From NCBI GenBank assembly GCA_022340565.1, contig JAJDNR010000052.1, forward strand, positions 1 to 59,893: 59,893 bases of DNA. The letters are read 5' to 3'. This DNA is from Desulfofustis sp. (GTDB lineage: Bacteria > Desulfobacterota > Desulfobulbia > Desulfobulbales > Desulfocapsaceae). The position numbers were made by a program, and so were the translations under genes. Of this stretch, positions 1-9,740 are shown in pieces; position 1 is the stretch's first letter, and each line of letters begins with the position of its first letter. The notes beneath the pieces were generated by a model. That model was not told the origin of the DNA, made no database searches, and saw nothing but the letters and a program-made list of their open reading frames with translations.

Positions 1-816
1 AAGGTCCTGCGTGATCTCGGCTATCTGGACATCGGGGAACCCTTCACCAATCTGCTCACCCAGGGCATGGTCATCAAGGACGGCGCCAAAATGTCGAAAT
101 CAAAAGGCAATGTCGTCGACCCCGATCAGCTGATCAAGGAATACGGTGCCGATACGGTCCGGCTCTTCAGCCTGTTCGCCGCCCCTCCGGAACGTGACCT
201 CGAATGGAACGCCCAGGGCGTCGAGGGCGCCAGCAGATTCCTCAACCGGGTATACCGGTTTGTTGTCGATCTGAGCGCCCGGCAAGCATCGGATACGGTT
301 TCGGAAAGTACAAGCGGCGACCTGTCATTGGTGAGAAAGCTGCACCAGACAATCAAGAAAGTGAGTTACGATATCGAGGACGATTTCCATTTCAACACGG
401 CGATCAGTGCCATCATGGAGTTGTTCAATACCCTCACTGCCCAGGCCGGCGATAGGGAATCCGATGGACGAGATCCGCAGCTCGTTCGGGAAACGGTCAG
501 GACGATGCTGATCCTGCTCTATCCGATGGTGCCTCATTTCTGTTCCGAACTCTGGCAGATCATGGATTTCGGCACCTCTCCCGAAGACCAGTCCTGGCCG
601 GTCTATGACGCAGACAAGGCGAGGGAGGAGCAGCTGATCATCGTCCTCCAGGTCAACGGCAAAGTCCGCTCGCGCATCGAGGTCGACGCGGAAATCGAAG
701 ACCGGGAATTGCAGGAACTGGCTCTGACCGACGATAAGGTGGGTCGTTTCATCGAAGACAAACCGGTGAAAAAGGTGATTGTCGTTAAGAAGAAACTTGT
801 TAATATTGTGGTTTGA
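1..816 (+). CDS. leuS: Leucyl-tRNA synthetase, C-terminal part (5' truncated)
   Basis: The reading frame is open from base 1 to the TGA at 814-816, so only the last 271 residues are present. It attaches leucine to tRNA-Leu in the cytoplasm. The KMSKS signature that binds ATP in class I synthetases is visible (KMSKSKGN, about residues 31-38 of the fragment), followed by DADTVRLF-like and PPERDLEW segments. The anticodon-binding helical domain follows, and the C-terminal domain carries QVNGKVR, typical of LeuRS. The lptE lipoprotein gene starts about 60 bases downstream; leuS-lptE order is common in Gram-negative bacteria. The family assignment is secure; the gene begins outside the window. Confidence 0.97.
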   Translation, partial: KVLRDLGYLDIGEPFTNLLTQGMVIKDGAKMSKSKGNVVDPDQLIKEYGADTVRLFSLFAAPPERDLEWNAQGVEGASRFLNRVYRFVVDLSARQASDTVSESTSGDLSLVRKLHQTIKKVSYDIEDDFHFNTAISAIMELFNTLTAQAGDRESDGRDPQLVRETVRTMLILLYPMVPHFCSELWQIMDFGTSPEDQSWPVYDADKAREEQLIIVLQVNGKVRSRIEVDAEIEDRELQELALTDDKVGRFIEDKPVKKVIVVKKKLVNIVV

Positions 817-878
817 TACTAATTTAGCACTGTCATTGGCGTCTATAGCTATTCTCTCAATTGATAAGGAGCTACGGT

Positions 879-1406
879 TTGAAACGCTTTGCGAATTGGA
901 TTTTCGTTGGTGTGGCCGTTGCCGTGTTCATCGCCGGATGCGGTTATAGAAACCCCTATGTCTACTCCGGGGAAGAAAAATCGATCTACGTGACTACCTG
1001 GAAAAACCGCACCAGCAACCTTGAACTGGACGCCCAGATCTACCAGGAACTGCTCACCTGGTTCCAGAAATCGAGAGCCCTGAAAATCACCAAAGATAAG
1101 GAAGGGGCAGACTTCATCCTGGCCGGGGAGATCGTGTCGATCGACATCCCGAGCCTCGCCTACGATGCCGCCAACGATGCCTCGGATGTCAAGCTGAAGC
1201 TTAAAGTGCGCTATATATTCAAGGACCTGGTTAACGACCGTGTGCTGTTCGAAAAACCGATGGTCGAGCGCAGGCAGAGCTACAGGGTAACCGGCGATGC
1301 CGCCGAAACCAGGGACAACTACGACGCTGCCCTGGACATCCTGGTCGAAGAGCTCTGCCAGGATATTTACCAGAAAACACTGGTGGAATTGTCAAAGACC
1401 CAGTAG
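879..1406 (+). CDS. lptE: LPS assembly lipoprotein LptE
   Basis: LptE plugs the LptD barrel in the outer membrane and helps insert lipopolysaccharide. The frame is open from a TTG at 861. The TTG at 879 is preferred because AAGGAG at 866-871 lies seven bases before it and the protein then begins LKRFANWIF, a basic N-terminus plus hydrophobic stretch. This ends in the lipobox IAGC, predicting a lipoprotein whose cysteine is near residue 23. The rest (GYRNPY at the mature N-terminus, then a small alpha/beta domain with TSNLELDAQIYQEL) fits the LptE/RlpB family. Length 175 aa is normal. It follows leuS and is closed by a hairpin. Identity rests on context plus the lipoprotein pattern, since the family is divergent. 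Confidence 0.88.
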   Translation: MKRFANWIFVGVAVAVFIAGCGYRNPYVYSGEEKSIYVTTWKNRTSNLELDAQIYQELLTWFQKSRALKITKDKEGADFILAGEIVSIDIPSLAYDAANDASDVKLKLKVRYIFKDLVNDRVLFEKPMVERRQSYRVTGDAAETRDNYDAALDILVEELCQDIYQKTLVELSKTQ

Positions 1407-1424
1407 CCTTCCCGCTCCAATATC

Positions 1425-1470
1425 AAGGCCGACCACTCCTGCCGCAGCGGTGTGGCCGGCCTTGTTCTTT
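1425..1470 (+). terminator. Hairpin terminator after lptE
   Basis: AAGGCCGACCAC (1425-1436) pairs with GTGGCCGGCCTT (1452-1463), a 12-bp stem with one wobble/mismatch position and a 15-base loop. It is followed by a modest T-rich run, GTTCTTT. It separates lptE from dus. The tail is weak, so termination may be incomplete. Confidence 0.55.
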
Positions 1471-1499
1471 GTGCACCTTTTCCCTGCTTCTTTGATTAA

Positions 1500-2456
1500 A
1501 TGACCGTAATCGGCAACCTCCGCATCGACGGCCCGCTTGCCCTGGCACCGCTGGCAGGATACTCGGACTTGCCGTTTCGCCTGCTCTGCCGCCGGATGGG
1601 TGCAGCCTTGTGCGTTTCCGAGATGATCAGCTGCCATGGCCTCGTCTATCGCCAGTCCAAAACGCTCTCGATGATTCAGAGCTGTGCGGAGGAACGCCCG
1701 GTCTCGTTCCAGCTGTTCGGTGCGGACCCTGTAATCATGGCCGAGGCTGCGGCGATCATTGCCTCCTGCGGACCCGATGTCGTCGACATCAACATGGGCT
1801 GTCCGGTCAAAAAGGTCACTAAGCGGGGCGCGGGAGCCGCACTGATGAAGGATTTGAAGCAGGCTGAACGGATCGTCTGCGAGGTTGTTAAAAACAGCCG
1901 CTGCCCGGTGACCGTCAAACTCAGATCCGGCCCCGAACTGAACCATATCTGCGCCGGAGAATTCGCGATCATGGCTGAAAACAGCGGAGCTGCCGCCGTT
2001 GCTGTGCACGGCCGGACCTGGCACCAGGGGTTTTCCGGCAGTGCCGACTGGAGCGTGGTCGCCGACGTCAAACAGCGGGTTTCTATACCGGTTTTCGGCA
2101 ACGGCGATATCCTCAGTTATGATCAGGCCGTTCAGCAGATGCAGCAGACGGGCTGCGACGGTATTCTCATCGGCCGCGCCGCCATCGGCAACCCGTGGAT
2201 ATTCAGCGGTTCAGATAGGCCTGCAGAGCTCAGCGCCGTCTGCTCAGTGGTGCTCGAACACCTTGCCCTGATCGAGCGGTTCAGCGATTCCCCGGCCAGG
2301 GCGCTGGGATCGATCAAGAACCATTTGGGAAAATATTTCAGGGGAATGGAGGGCAGCGCCCGGATCAGAAAAGCGGTTTACCAACAGCCCGACTGGAGCA
2401 GCCTGAAAAAATTCATTAATTATTTGAAAGAAAATAACGATAAAACAAGCCAATAA
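1500..2456 (+). CDS. dus: tRNA-dihydrouridine synthase (DusB-like)
   Basis: FMN-dependent enzyme that reduces uridine to dihydrouridine in the tRNA D-loop using NADPH. The 318-residue protein has the TIM-barrel start LAPLAGYSDLPFR, the catalytic-cysteine segment NMGCPVKKVTKRGAGAALM (near residues 99-117), the FMN/RNA-binding HGRTWHQGFSG, and the phosphate-binding GNGDI and IGRAAIGNPW. This order is typical of the DusB branch. ATG at 1500 has no clear Shine-Dalgarno, but the protein start aligns with the family. Its end faces priA, with 16 bases between the two stop codons. The family is certain; the subtype (A, B or C) is less so. Confidence 0.95.
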   Translation: MTVIGNLRIDGPLALAPLAGYSDLPFRLLCRRMGAALCVSEMISCHGLVYRQSKTLSMIQSCAEERPVSFQLFGADPVIMAEAAAIIASCGPDVVDINMGCPVKKVTKRGAGAALMKDLKQAERIVCEVVKNSRCPVTVKLRSGPELNHICAGEFAIMAENSGAAAVAVHGRTWHQGFSGSADWSVVADVKQRVSIPVFGNGDILSYDQAVQQMQQTGCDGILIGRAAIGNPWIFSGSDRPAELSAVCSVVLEHLALIERFSDSPARALGSIKNHLGKYFRGMEGSARIRKAVYQQPDWSSLKKFINYLKENNDKTSQ

Positions 2457-2472
2457 AATCTTAAACTATAAT

Positions 2473-5001
2473 TCACATCATATTTTCAGGATCGATGTCC
2501 ACATGAATCCGGGTTCCCGGTCTAGATTTGAATCCCGAGACCACCCAGTCGGTCACCCCGTGCAGTTCCGGCAGCCGTTGAGATTTGAGCAGTATCTGCC
2601 AGCGATAGTTGTCCCGCAGTTTCTCGAGCGGAGCCGGAGCGGGCCCGAGCATGGTGACGGTCCGGGCGGGATCATGCTGCCTGCACCAGGCCTGAATTCC
2701 CGCATGCAATTCCGAAGCGGATCGTTTCGCCTGCAGATTGTTCGGATTATCAATGATAATGAGCACCAGCCGGGAATAGGGAGGAAAGCCGAGCCCTGAA
2801 CGAATATTCAGCTCGGTATCGACCAGTTTCCCGTACTGCTGCGCGGCTGCCAAGGCGACCGCATAGTGATCCGGCTGCATGGTCTGTATGATCACTCTAC
2901 CCGGAACATCTCCCCGGCCGGCCCTGCCGGTCACCTGGGTTATCAGCTGAAAAGTCTTTTCAGCCGCACGGTAGTCCGGAAACCCCAGTCCGCTGTCGGC
3001 CATGATAATTCCCACCAGCGTGACTCCGGGGAAATGGAGCCCTTTGGCGACGATCTGGGTGCCGATCAAGACGTCTATGTTTCGATCCTGCATCGCTTTC
3101 AGGATCTGCAGAAAACGCTTTCTGTCGGCCGCGATATCGGAATCGAGACGGGCGATCCGGGCTTCCGGTAAGAGTGTCTGGAGCTCCGCTTCCACCCGCT
3201 CGGTGCCGAAACCGACCGGATGCAGATCGTCTGAACCGCACCCCACGCACGAGGTATTGATCGACGCCTGATATCCGCAATAGTGGCACAACAGGATTTT
3301 TTTCTGTTTGTGCAGATTCATCGTCACTTTGCAGTGACGACACTCCACAAAGGTGCCGCACGCCCGGCAGATAACCGATGTCGCAAATCCCCTCCGGTTC
3401 AGGAGCAGTATCGATTGTCCGCCCGCCTGGAGATTTTTCTGGAGGGCTCCTTTCAATTCAGGATGAAAGAGCGGCACCGCCCTGTTCCTGATGCGGGCCG
3501 CTTCCTTTAAATCGAGCAGTACCGTCTCGGGCAGATCACGGCCGCCGATGCGCCTGCTGAGCCCGACAAGGGTATATTTTTTCATGCGGCCGTGATAATA
3601 GCTGGTAACCGCCGGCGTTGCCGAACCGAGAACGACCACGCAATCATGCTGTCTGCCCCGGACCAGCGCCAGATCGCGGGCATTGTAGCGCAATCCGTCT
3701 TCTTGCTTGAAACTCGAATCGTGTTCCTCGTCCACCACGATCAGCCCGACATGTCTGAGCGGCGCGAACACCGCGGAGCGGGCACCGATGACGATTCCGG
3801 CCGCACCGCTCAGTATCCTCCACCACTCGTCGAACCGCTCTCCCTGGCTCAGACCGGAATGGAGCAGCGCTACTCGGTCCTTGAATCGGGAGATGAAGTG
3901 AGCCTCGACCTGAGTCGCCAGCGCGATTTCGGGCACCAGCACCAGCACCGTCTTGCCCAGTTCGAGTGCCCGTTTCGCCGCCCGCATATACACTTCCGTC
4001 TTGCCGCTTCCGGTCACCCCGTGAAGGAGCAGCGGCTGATAGCTTTCTGACTCCATCGCCGCCACGACTAAATCAAGGGCCTCCTGCTGTTCATCGCTGA
4101 GTGAGCCGGGTGTCGGATAGAACGGCAGCAGGTCGCCGAACGGGTTTCGATACACCCTGCGTTTATGCTCGGTAACCACCCCTTGTTCAATCAGCGTTCT
4201 GACGACCCTTGCTCCGTATGCATATCTGGCAACGAACTCTTTGCGTGGAACCCCGCCGTGCCCCCCGAATTCGCGTTCCAGTCCACCGAGCAGGTCGATG
4301 GACTTACGTTGAGCTTTCGACAGCAACCGGTTTCCCCCGTTGCGATGCTCTTTCGACGAGAGAACCCCCTGTTCCTGCAGCCCTACTCTCAGCGCGTCGT
4401 TCAGCTGGTAGCAGGTCTCCATTTTGCTGGAAACCCGATCTCGTCTGAGCTCCGTGGAGACCGCAACCATTCCCGCAGCCACCAACCGATCGAGGTCTTT
4501 ACGGTCCTTCCGGGAAGCCAGGATCGCCCGCACGTGCCTGCCGCGAAGTTCCTTTTCGGAGAGCAGATGGAGCAGCCACGGGGTCAGTTCATCGCCCTGC
4601 GCGCTCCGGTAATCGCTGGGATCAGCGTCGGGGTTGACGAGGCTGATGACGTTCTGCGGAGCCGCGCTCAAACCGGACGGCAGGGCTGTTTTGATGACTA
4701 ATCCAAGGGGGTGGTGGTAATAGGAGGCGACCCATCTGAAAAGGTCGACCGATTCGGGCGGGAACAGTCCCTCGCTGTCGATCACCTCGATGAGCGGTTT
4801 GATCTCGTATCCGCGTTCACTGTCCGATTCTTCCGACTCACCGACGACATAGCCGATCAGCGGACGGGCACCGAACGGTACCAAGACCCGTCTGCCGATA
4901 AAACCTTCGATGCCTTCCGCCGGATCACCACCGGCGGCAGGCGCCGAGTACGAATAGGTTTGTCTTACTGGAGCACAGACCGCCACCTCCAGTATCATCA
5001 T
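2473..5001 (-). CDS. priA: Primosomal protein N' (PriA helicase)
   Basis: 3'-to-5' DNA helicase that recognises stalled forks and reloads the replisome. The 842-residue protein has an N-terminal DNA-binding domain. Walker A GVTGSGKTEVY sits near residues 326-336 and the DEEH box near 422. SATPA follows, then a zinc-binding insertion of eight cysteines (CRAC, CRHC, CHYC, CVGC; about 545-590) that is diagnostic of PriA. The conserved GRAGRG motif of the second helicase domain comes after it. Its ATG overlaps the galU stop as ATGA, so the two are probably translated together. Length is slightly above the usual 730 because of a longer N-terminal part. No unusual residues were seen in the motor. 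Confidence 0.97.
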   Translation of the reverse strand: MMILEVAVCAPVRQTYSYSAPAAGGDPAEGIEGFIGRRVLVPFGARPLIGYVVGESEESDSERGYEIKPLIEVIDSEGLFPPESVDLFRWVASYYHHPLGLVIKTALPSGLSAAPQNVISLVNPDADPSDYRSAQGDELTPWLLHLLSEKELRGRHVRAILASRKDRKDLDRLVAAGMVAVSTELRRDRVSSKMETCYQLNDALRVGLQEQGVLSSKEHRNGGNRLLSKAQRKSIDLLGGLEREFGGHGGVPRKEFVARYAYGARVVRTLIEQGVVTEHKRRVYRNPFGDLLPFYPTPGSLSDEQQEALDLVVAAMESESYQPLLLHGVTGSGKTEVYMRAAKRALELGKTVLVLVPEIALATQVEAHFISRFKDRVALLHSGLSQGERFDEWWRILSGAAGIVIGARSAVFAPLRHVGLIVVDEEHDSSFKQEDGLRYNARDLALVRGRQHDCVVVLGSATPAVTSYYHGRMKKYTLVGLSRRIGGRDLPETVLLDLKEAARIRNRAVPLFHPELKGALQKNLQAGGQSILLLNRRGFATSVICRACGTFVECRHCKVTMNLHKQKKILLCHYCGYQASINTSCVGCGSDDLHPVGFGTERVEAELQTLLPEARIARLDSDIAADRKRFLQILKAMQDRNIDVLIGTQIVAKGLHFPGVTLVGIIMADSGLGFPDYRAAEKTFQLITQVTGRAGRGDVPGRVIIQTMQPDHYAVALAAAQQYGKLVDTELNIRSGLGFPPYSRLVLIIIDNPNNLQAKRSASELHAGIQAWCRQHDPARTVTMLGPAPAPLEKLRDNYRWQILLKSQRLPELHGVTDWVVSGFKSRPGTRIHVDIDPENMM

Positions 5002-5870
5002 AGGGTTTTTACGATTTCCTTGAGATATCCCATAAACGCGTCTCCAAGTTCGTCATGTCTCAGCGCATAGGAGACGATGGCCTGCAGGTAGCCGAACTTG
5101 TCGCCGGCGTCGAACCTGGTGCCCTCGAATTCGTAGGCATACATCTCCCTTCGGTTGGATAAAGCCAGCAGTGCGTCGGTGAGTTGTATCTCGCCCCCGT
5201 GACCGGGCGTCGTTTTGCTGAGAATCTCGAATATCTCCGGCATCAGTATGTATCTGCCGATTATGGCCAGGTCTGAACCGGTGGTTCCCGGAGCGGGTTT
5301 CTCGACCATCCGTTTCACCTTGTAGGTCCGCTCCCTGTCGTTTGCCTCTCCTTCGACAATGCCGTACTGAAACGTCTGGTCAGCCGGCACCCGCTGCACC
5401 GCGACAATCGACTCGCCGACATCACGGAACAATTCAAGCATCTGCCAGGCGCAGGGGACATTGCTCGACACCAGGTCATCCCCCAGGCATACCATGAACG
5501 GCTCGTTGCCGACGATGTGCCGGGCGGTCCAGATCGCATGGCCCAGGCCGAGCGGTTTCTTCTGCCTGACGGACACGATGTCTATGAGATTGGAGATCAT
5601 ATCGAGCTCCTTGCCCAGCAGAACCTTGTTCTTCTCCTTCAGCACATGGTCGAGTTGAAAATTGTAGTCGAAATGATTTTCGATTGCTGATTTTCCCTCG
5701 CTGGTCACGAAAATGATCTGCTCGATGCCGGAGGCGACCACCTCCTCGACGATGTATTGAATCGTCGGCCGATCGACGATCGTCAGCATTTCCTTCGGAA
5801 TGGCTTTGGTTGCCGGCAGAAAACGCGTCCCCAGACCCGCTACGGGGATAACGGCCTTCCTCACGTCCAT
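4998..5870 (-). CDS. galU: UTP-glucose-1-phosphate uridylyltransferase
   Basis: Makes UDP-glucose from UTP and glucose-1-phosphate, feeding surface polysaccharide and other sugar-nucleotide pathways. The 290-residue protein carries the nucleotide-binding loop AGLGTRFLPATKAIPKEM near residues 11-28, followed by DRPTIQYIVEE, LGLGHAI, and the metal-binding GDD of CLGDDLV. The later VEKPAPG and GGEIQLTDAL segments are typical of GalU. AAGGAG lies seven bases before the ATG. It is the first gene of a galU-priA unit with a 4-nt stop/start overlap. Together with the phosphohexomutase at 56.3-58.0 kb it would complete the route from glucose-6-phosphate to UDP-glucose. Confidence 0.97.
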   Translation of the reverse strand: MDVRKAVIPVAGLGTRFLPATKAIPKEMLTIVDRPTIQYIVEEVVASGIEQIIFVTSEGKSAIENHFDYNFQLDHVLKEKNKVLLGKELDMISNLIDIVSVRQKKPLGLGHAIWTARHIVGNEPFMVCLGDDLVSSNVPCAWQMLELFRDVGESIVAVQRVPADQTFQYGIVEGEANDRERTYKVKRMVEKPAPGTTGSDLAIIGRYILMPEIFEILSKTTPGHGGEIQLTDALLALSNRREMYAYEFEGTRFDAGDKFGYLQAIVSYALRHDELGDAFMGYLKEIVKTL

Positions 5871-5891
5871 AAACAGCTCCTTTATTTACCG

Positions 5892-5921
5892 GTGACAGAG
5901 GTGTTTTCTCTGTGGTATAAA
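5892..5921 (+). promoter_or_regulatory. Sigma70-type promoter before hrpA
   Basis: GTGACA (5892-5897) and TATAAA (5916-5921) each match the consensus -35 and -10 boxes at five of six positions with an 18-base spacer. The site lies about 55 bases before the hrpA ATG in the divergent galU/hrpA gap. Predicted by eye only. Confidence 0.5.
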
Positions 5922-5976
5922 ACACTTTTCCGCCCTTCAGAGTTACCACAAAAGCGCTCCGTCAGCCAACGTTTTC

Positions 5977-8900
5977 ATGTCTTTTTTATATCCCCCATCG
6001 CTGCCGATCACCGACAGTCTCGACCAGATCGCTGCGCTGATCAGCGCTCACCAGGTCGTGGTCATCGCCGGTGAAACCGGTTCGGGAAAAACCACCCAGC
6101 TGCCGAAACTCTGTCTGGAACTGTTCCATGATGACGGCGGCCTGATCGGCTGCACCCAGCCGCGCCGCATTGCCGCTACCAGCGTGGCCAGGCGGGTGGC
6201 CGAGGAATTGGGGGAATACGGGGATCTGGTGGGCAGCAAGATCCGATTCCAGGACCGAACCTCCGCACACACCAGAATCAAGTTCATGACCGACGGCGTG
6301 CTGCTGGCCGAAACCAGGAGCGATCCGCTGCTCGACCGCTATCGGGTCATCATCGTCGACGAAGCCCACGAACGAAACCTCAACATCGACTTTCTGCTCG
6401 GCTATCTGCATACCCTGCTGAACCGACGGGACGACCTGAAATTGATCATCACCTCTGCCACCATCGACACCGAAGCCTTCGCCCGTCACTTCGGCAACGC
6501 CCCGGTCCATGAAATCGAAGGCCGAGCATTTCCGGTGGAAATCGAGTACCAACCGATGGCTGATCAGGACGGCGACGCATCCTATCTTGACTCCTGTGCC
6601 GACGCGGTGGCGGATATCTGCGCCAACCGCCCGCCCGGAGACATCCTGGTCTTTCTGCCCACCGAAAACGACATCAGATCCTGCTGCGAGACCCTCAGGG
6701 GAAAGATCCCGTCACATCTGACGTTGCCCCTGTTCGGCAGACTGCAGCTGCGTGACCAGCAGCGCATCTTTCAGGTCCACGGACGACCGAAGATCGTGGT
6801 CGCCACCAACGTCGCGGAAACCTCCATAACGGTACCGGGAATTCGCTATGTGGTCGATACCGGCCTGGCCAGAATCGGAGAATATCATGCCCGTTCGCGG
6901 ACCATGCGACTGCCGGTGGCAAAGATTTCCCAGGCCGCCTGCAACCAGCGGTCCGGCCGCAGCGGCAGGCTCGGTCCCGGCGTCTGTATCAGACTCTTCG
7001 ACGAGGACGATTTCAATAGCAGGGACCCGTTTTCGACCCCGGAGATCCGGCGCTCCAACCTCGCTGAGGTGATCCTCCAGATGATCTCCCTGGACCTCGG
7101 TGATCCCTACGATTTCCCCTTTCTCGACCCGCCTGCACGGGCGGCAATCAACGAAGGTTACCGGACCCTCGATGAGCTCGGAGCCATTACAGACTCCAAG
7201 ACCCTCACCTCATACGGCCGGATCATGGCCGGCCTGCCGATCGACCCGGTGATCTCGCGTATCATCATAGAGGCAAACCGGCTTGACTGTTTAACCGAGA
7301 TTCTCGTCATTGCCGCCGCCCTGGCCATCCAGGACCCGCGCATCCGACCGGCGGAAAAGGAAGCGGCCGCCGATGCCGCTCACCGCCGATTTGCAGAAGC
7401 CCGCTCGGATTTTCTGGTGTTGCTCTCCATCTGGAAGCGCTACCACGAGCAGCATGGCGGGTTTTCATGGGGGGCATTGCGAACGTTCTGTACAGCCCAT
7501 TTTCTGTCGTTTCAGCGAATGAAGGAATGGCTCGACCTCCACGCCCAGCTCAACCAGCTGATCAGCAGGAAAAAGCAGTTCACCTTCAATGATGAACCTG
7601 CAAGCTACGAGTCGATCCATCGCGCCCTGCTGAGCGGCCTGTTCAGGCAATGCGGCCGCCGCAAAAAAGGCAACCTCTATCTGGGGCTCGGAAGCCGCGA
7701 GCTGATGATATTTCCCGGAAGCCTTCAATACAACCGCGGCGGCGACTGGATTTTCGGGGGGTCGATTATCGAAACCTCCCAGCTCTTCATCCTTCTGGCC
7801 GCAACCATCGAACCCGAATGGCTGGAAAAAAGCGCTGGGAAATATTGCTCCTACGCATGGTCGAACGTCCGCTACCAGAAAAAATCCGGCCGGGTGATGG
7901 CAGATGAGACCGTGACGCTGCACGGGCTGGTGCTGATAACCGGCAGGCAGGTTGACTATCCGCGAAGAGATCCACGAAACATCGCCAAGGCCAGGGAAAT
8001 CTTTATCGCCAGCGGCCTGGTCGACAACCAGCTGCAGGGACGCTTTGCTTTCTATGACCATAACCGGGCGCTGATCGGCACATGGCAGCAGAGCGAGCAT
8101 AAACTCCGCAGAAAGGACATCGTTATAGACGAACGTACCCTCTTCGACTTCTACGACCGCAGACTTCCCGACCAGGTCTGCGACCGGCCATCGCTTATCC
8201 GCTCCATCAGAAAACGGGGAGACCGGGATCTCTTCATGGCCGAGCAGGATATTCTGCTGCGCATGCCAGACCAAAAGGATTTGCTGGATTTCCCGTCACA
8301 CCTCCCGCACACCGACAGGCAGGTCGCGCTTCACTACAGCTTCGAGCCGGGCACCGAGCACGACGGAGTCACCGCAACCATACCCGAACGGCTGCTCGAA
8401 CATATCGATCAGGATTTGTTCGACTGGCTGGTTCCGGGTCTTATCGTCGAAAAAACCACTGTCCTCCTCAAAGGGCTTCCCAAGCGGCTGCGCAAACAAA
8501 TCATCCCGATCAGCAATAGTGTCGCCCTCATCCTCGATTCGCTGGAGATGTACCGGGGCAATTACTACGAGAAGCTCGCCTCGGCGATCTTCAACCGCTA
8601 CAAGGTGACCGTCCGCGGCGGCGACTGGCCAACTGATCTGCCGACCCACCTGATGCTTCATTTCCGCATCGTCGACGAATCCGGAGCGCTGCTGGCCCAG
8701 GGTAACGACCTCAGTGCATTGGTCGACCGGTTTCACGAATCACCGCAGCAAGGAGGGGAACCGGCGGTACGAAAAAAAGACCGGGAGCTGATCGAATCGC
8801 TGAAGCATCGGATATTCACCGATTGGGACTTCGACGGATATCCCGATCGTATCGGCAGCTACCTGCCCGACAACCAGATCGGCGGGTATCTGTATGCAAC

Positions 8901-9723
8901 GCTCATCCCCTGCCCGGCTAAAAAGGGGGTGCAACTGCGCTACCTGAGCAGCAGAGAAGATGCACGTTCGGCAGGAATACCAGGGCTTTGTTACCTGATC
9001 CGGCTGCGTTTCCGAGCCGCTTTCAAACAGCTGGAAAAACACTGCAGGATTACCTTCTCCGGCCCCTCCACGATCTGGCTCAGCGCCTTTCTCGGCAGTA
9101 CCGCCGATTGCTGTGAATCGATAATGACCTTCGTCACCAGGTCGTTGATCGGCGGCCGTATCGATCGGCCGCTGATCACCAAGGCCCACTACGACAGCCT
9201 GGTCGAGAAAATGCAGCGGGTCGATGTGTACCGTAGCGGCATGGCAATCATCGAGCAGATTCTTGAAACCCTGCGCCAGCGCCACGGCGTTATCGAATCG
9301 ATCAACCGCTTCGAGCAGCTTTCGCGCAGCGGCGGCGCCGCCGACAACGAACTCTATGAAGACCTCAAAAAGCAGTGCGATATCATTCTGCCCGCCGATT
9401 TTCTGGATCGGTTTTCTCCCCAGGACCTGACCGCCTGCTCCCGCTACTTCAAGAGCCTTGCGATTCGCTGTGAACGGGCCTACAGCAACCCGGCAAAGGA
9501 CCGTGATAAGAGAATGAGGCTGATCGGGTTGGAAAGCAGACTCGATGATCTGCTGTGCAAGAACCCCCGGTTAAGCCGGGAAGGAGCGGACAGGCTCGAA
9601 CAGTACCGTCAGATGCTCGCGGAACTCAGGATATCGCTGTTTTCCCCGGAGCTGAAAACGATCATGCCGGTTTCCGAAAAACGTCTGAGCCGGCTCTGGA
9701 AAGAGATCAGCAACGGCTGTTGA
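5977..9723 (+). CDS. hrpA: ATP-dependent RNA helicase HrpA
   Basis: DEAH-box RNA helicase linked to mRNA processing and ribosome rescue in proteobacteria. The 1248-residue length matches full-size HrpA (about 1300 in E. coli). Visible motifs: I GETGSGKTT (residues 32-40), II DEAH followed by ERN (about 128-134), III SATID (about 158), and VI QRSGRSGRLGPG (about 322). Winged-helix and OB-fold regions follow, then the long HrpA-specific C-terminal domain (DUF3418-type; for example RLPDQVCDRPSL and the SYYRFEPG-like HYSFEPGTEHDGVT). The start codon has no obvious Shine-Dalgarno. Stands alone on the plus strand, divergent from galU, followed by a possible small membrane ORF. Confidence 0.96.
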   Translation: MSFLYPPSLPITDSLDQIAALISAHQVVVIAGETGSGKTTQLPKLCLELFHDDGGLIGCTQPRRIAATSVARRVAEELGEYGDLVGSKIRFQDRTSAHTRIKFMTDGVLLAETRSDPLLDRYRVIIVDEAHERNLNIDFLLGYLHTLLNRRDDLKLIITSATIDTEAFARHFGNAPVHEIEGRAFPVEIEYQPMADQDGDASYLDSCADAVADICANRPPGDILVFLPTENDIRSCCETLRGKIPSHLTLPLFGRLQLRDQQRIFQVHGRPKIVVATNVAETSITVPGIRYVVDTGLARIGEYHARSRTMRLPVAKISQAACNQRSGRSGRLGPGVCIRLFDEDDFNSRDPFSTPEIRRSNLAEVILQMISLDLGDPYDFPFLDPPARAAINEGYRTLDELGAITDSKTLTSYGRIMAGLPIDPVISRIIIEANRLDCLTEILVIAAALAIQDPRIRPAEKEAAADAAHRRFAEARSDFLVLLSIWKRYHEQHGGFSWGALRTFCTAHFLSFQRMKEWLDLHAQLNQLISRKKQFTFNDEPASYESIHRALLSGLFRQCGRRKKGNLYLGLGSRELMIFPGSLQYNRGGDWIFGGSIIETSQLFILLAATIEPEWLEKSAGKYCSYAWSNVRYQKKSGRVMADETVTLHGLVLITGRQVDYPRRDPRNIAKAREIFIASGLVDNQLQGRFAFYDHNRALIGTWQQSEHKLRRKDIVIDERTLFDFYDRRLPDQVCDRPSLIRSIRKRGDRDLFMAEQDILLRMPDQKDLLDFPSHLPHTDRQVALHYSFEPGTEHDGVTATIPERLLEHIDQDLFDWLVPGLIVEKTTVLLKGLPKRLRKQIIPISNSVALILDSLEMYRGNYYEKLASAIFNRYKVTVRGGDWPTDLPTHLMLHFRIVDESGALLAQGNDLSALVDRFHESPQQGGEPAVRKKDRELIESLKHRIFTDWDFDGYPDRIGSYLPDNQIGGYLYATLIPCPAKKGVQLRYLSSREDARSAGIPGLCYLIRLRFRAAFKQLEKHCRITFSGPSTIWLSAFLGSTADCCESIMTFVTRSLIGGRIDRPLITKAHYDSLVEKMQRVDVYRSGMAIIEQILETLRQRHGVIESINRFEQLSRSGGAADNELYEDLKKQCDIILPADFLDRFSPQDLTACSRYFKSLAIRCERAYSNPAKDRDKRMRLIGLESRLDDLLCKNPRLSREGADRLEQYRQMLAELRISLFSPELKTIMPVSEKRLSRLWKEISNGC

Positions 9724-9740
9724 CAGCTCGAGGACGCTTC

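Noticed and set aside
7465-8274. 269-codon minus-strand frame inside hrpA
   Set aside because: Shadow frame typical of GC-rich genes; HrpA is intact across it.
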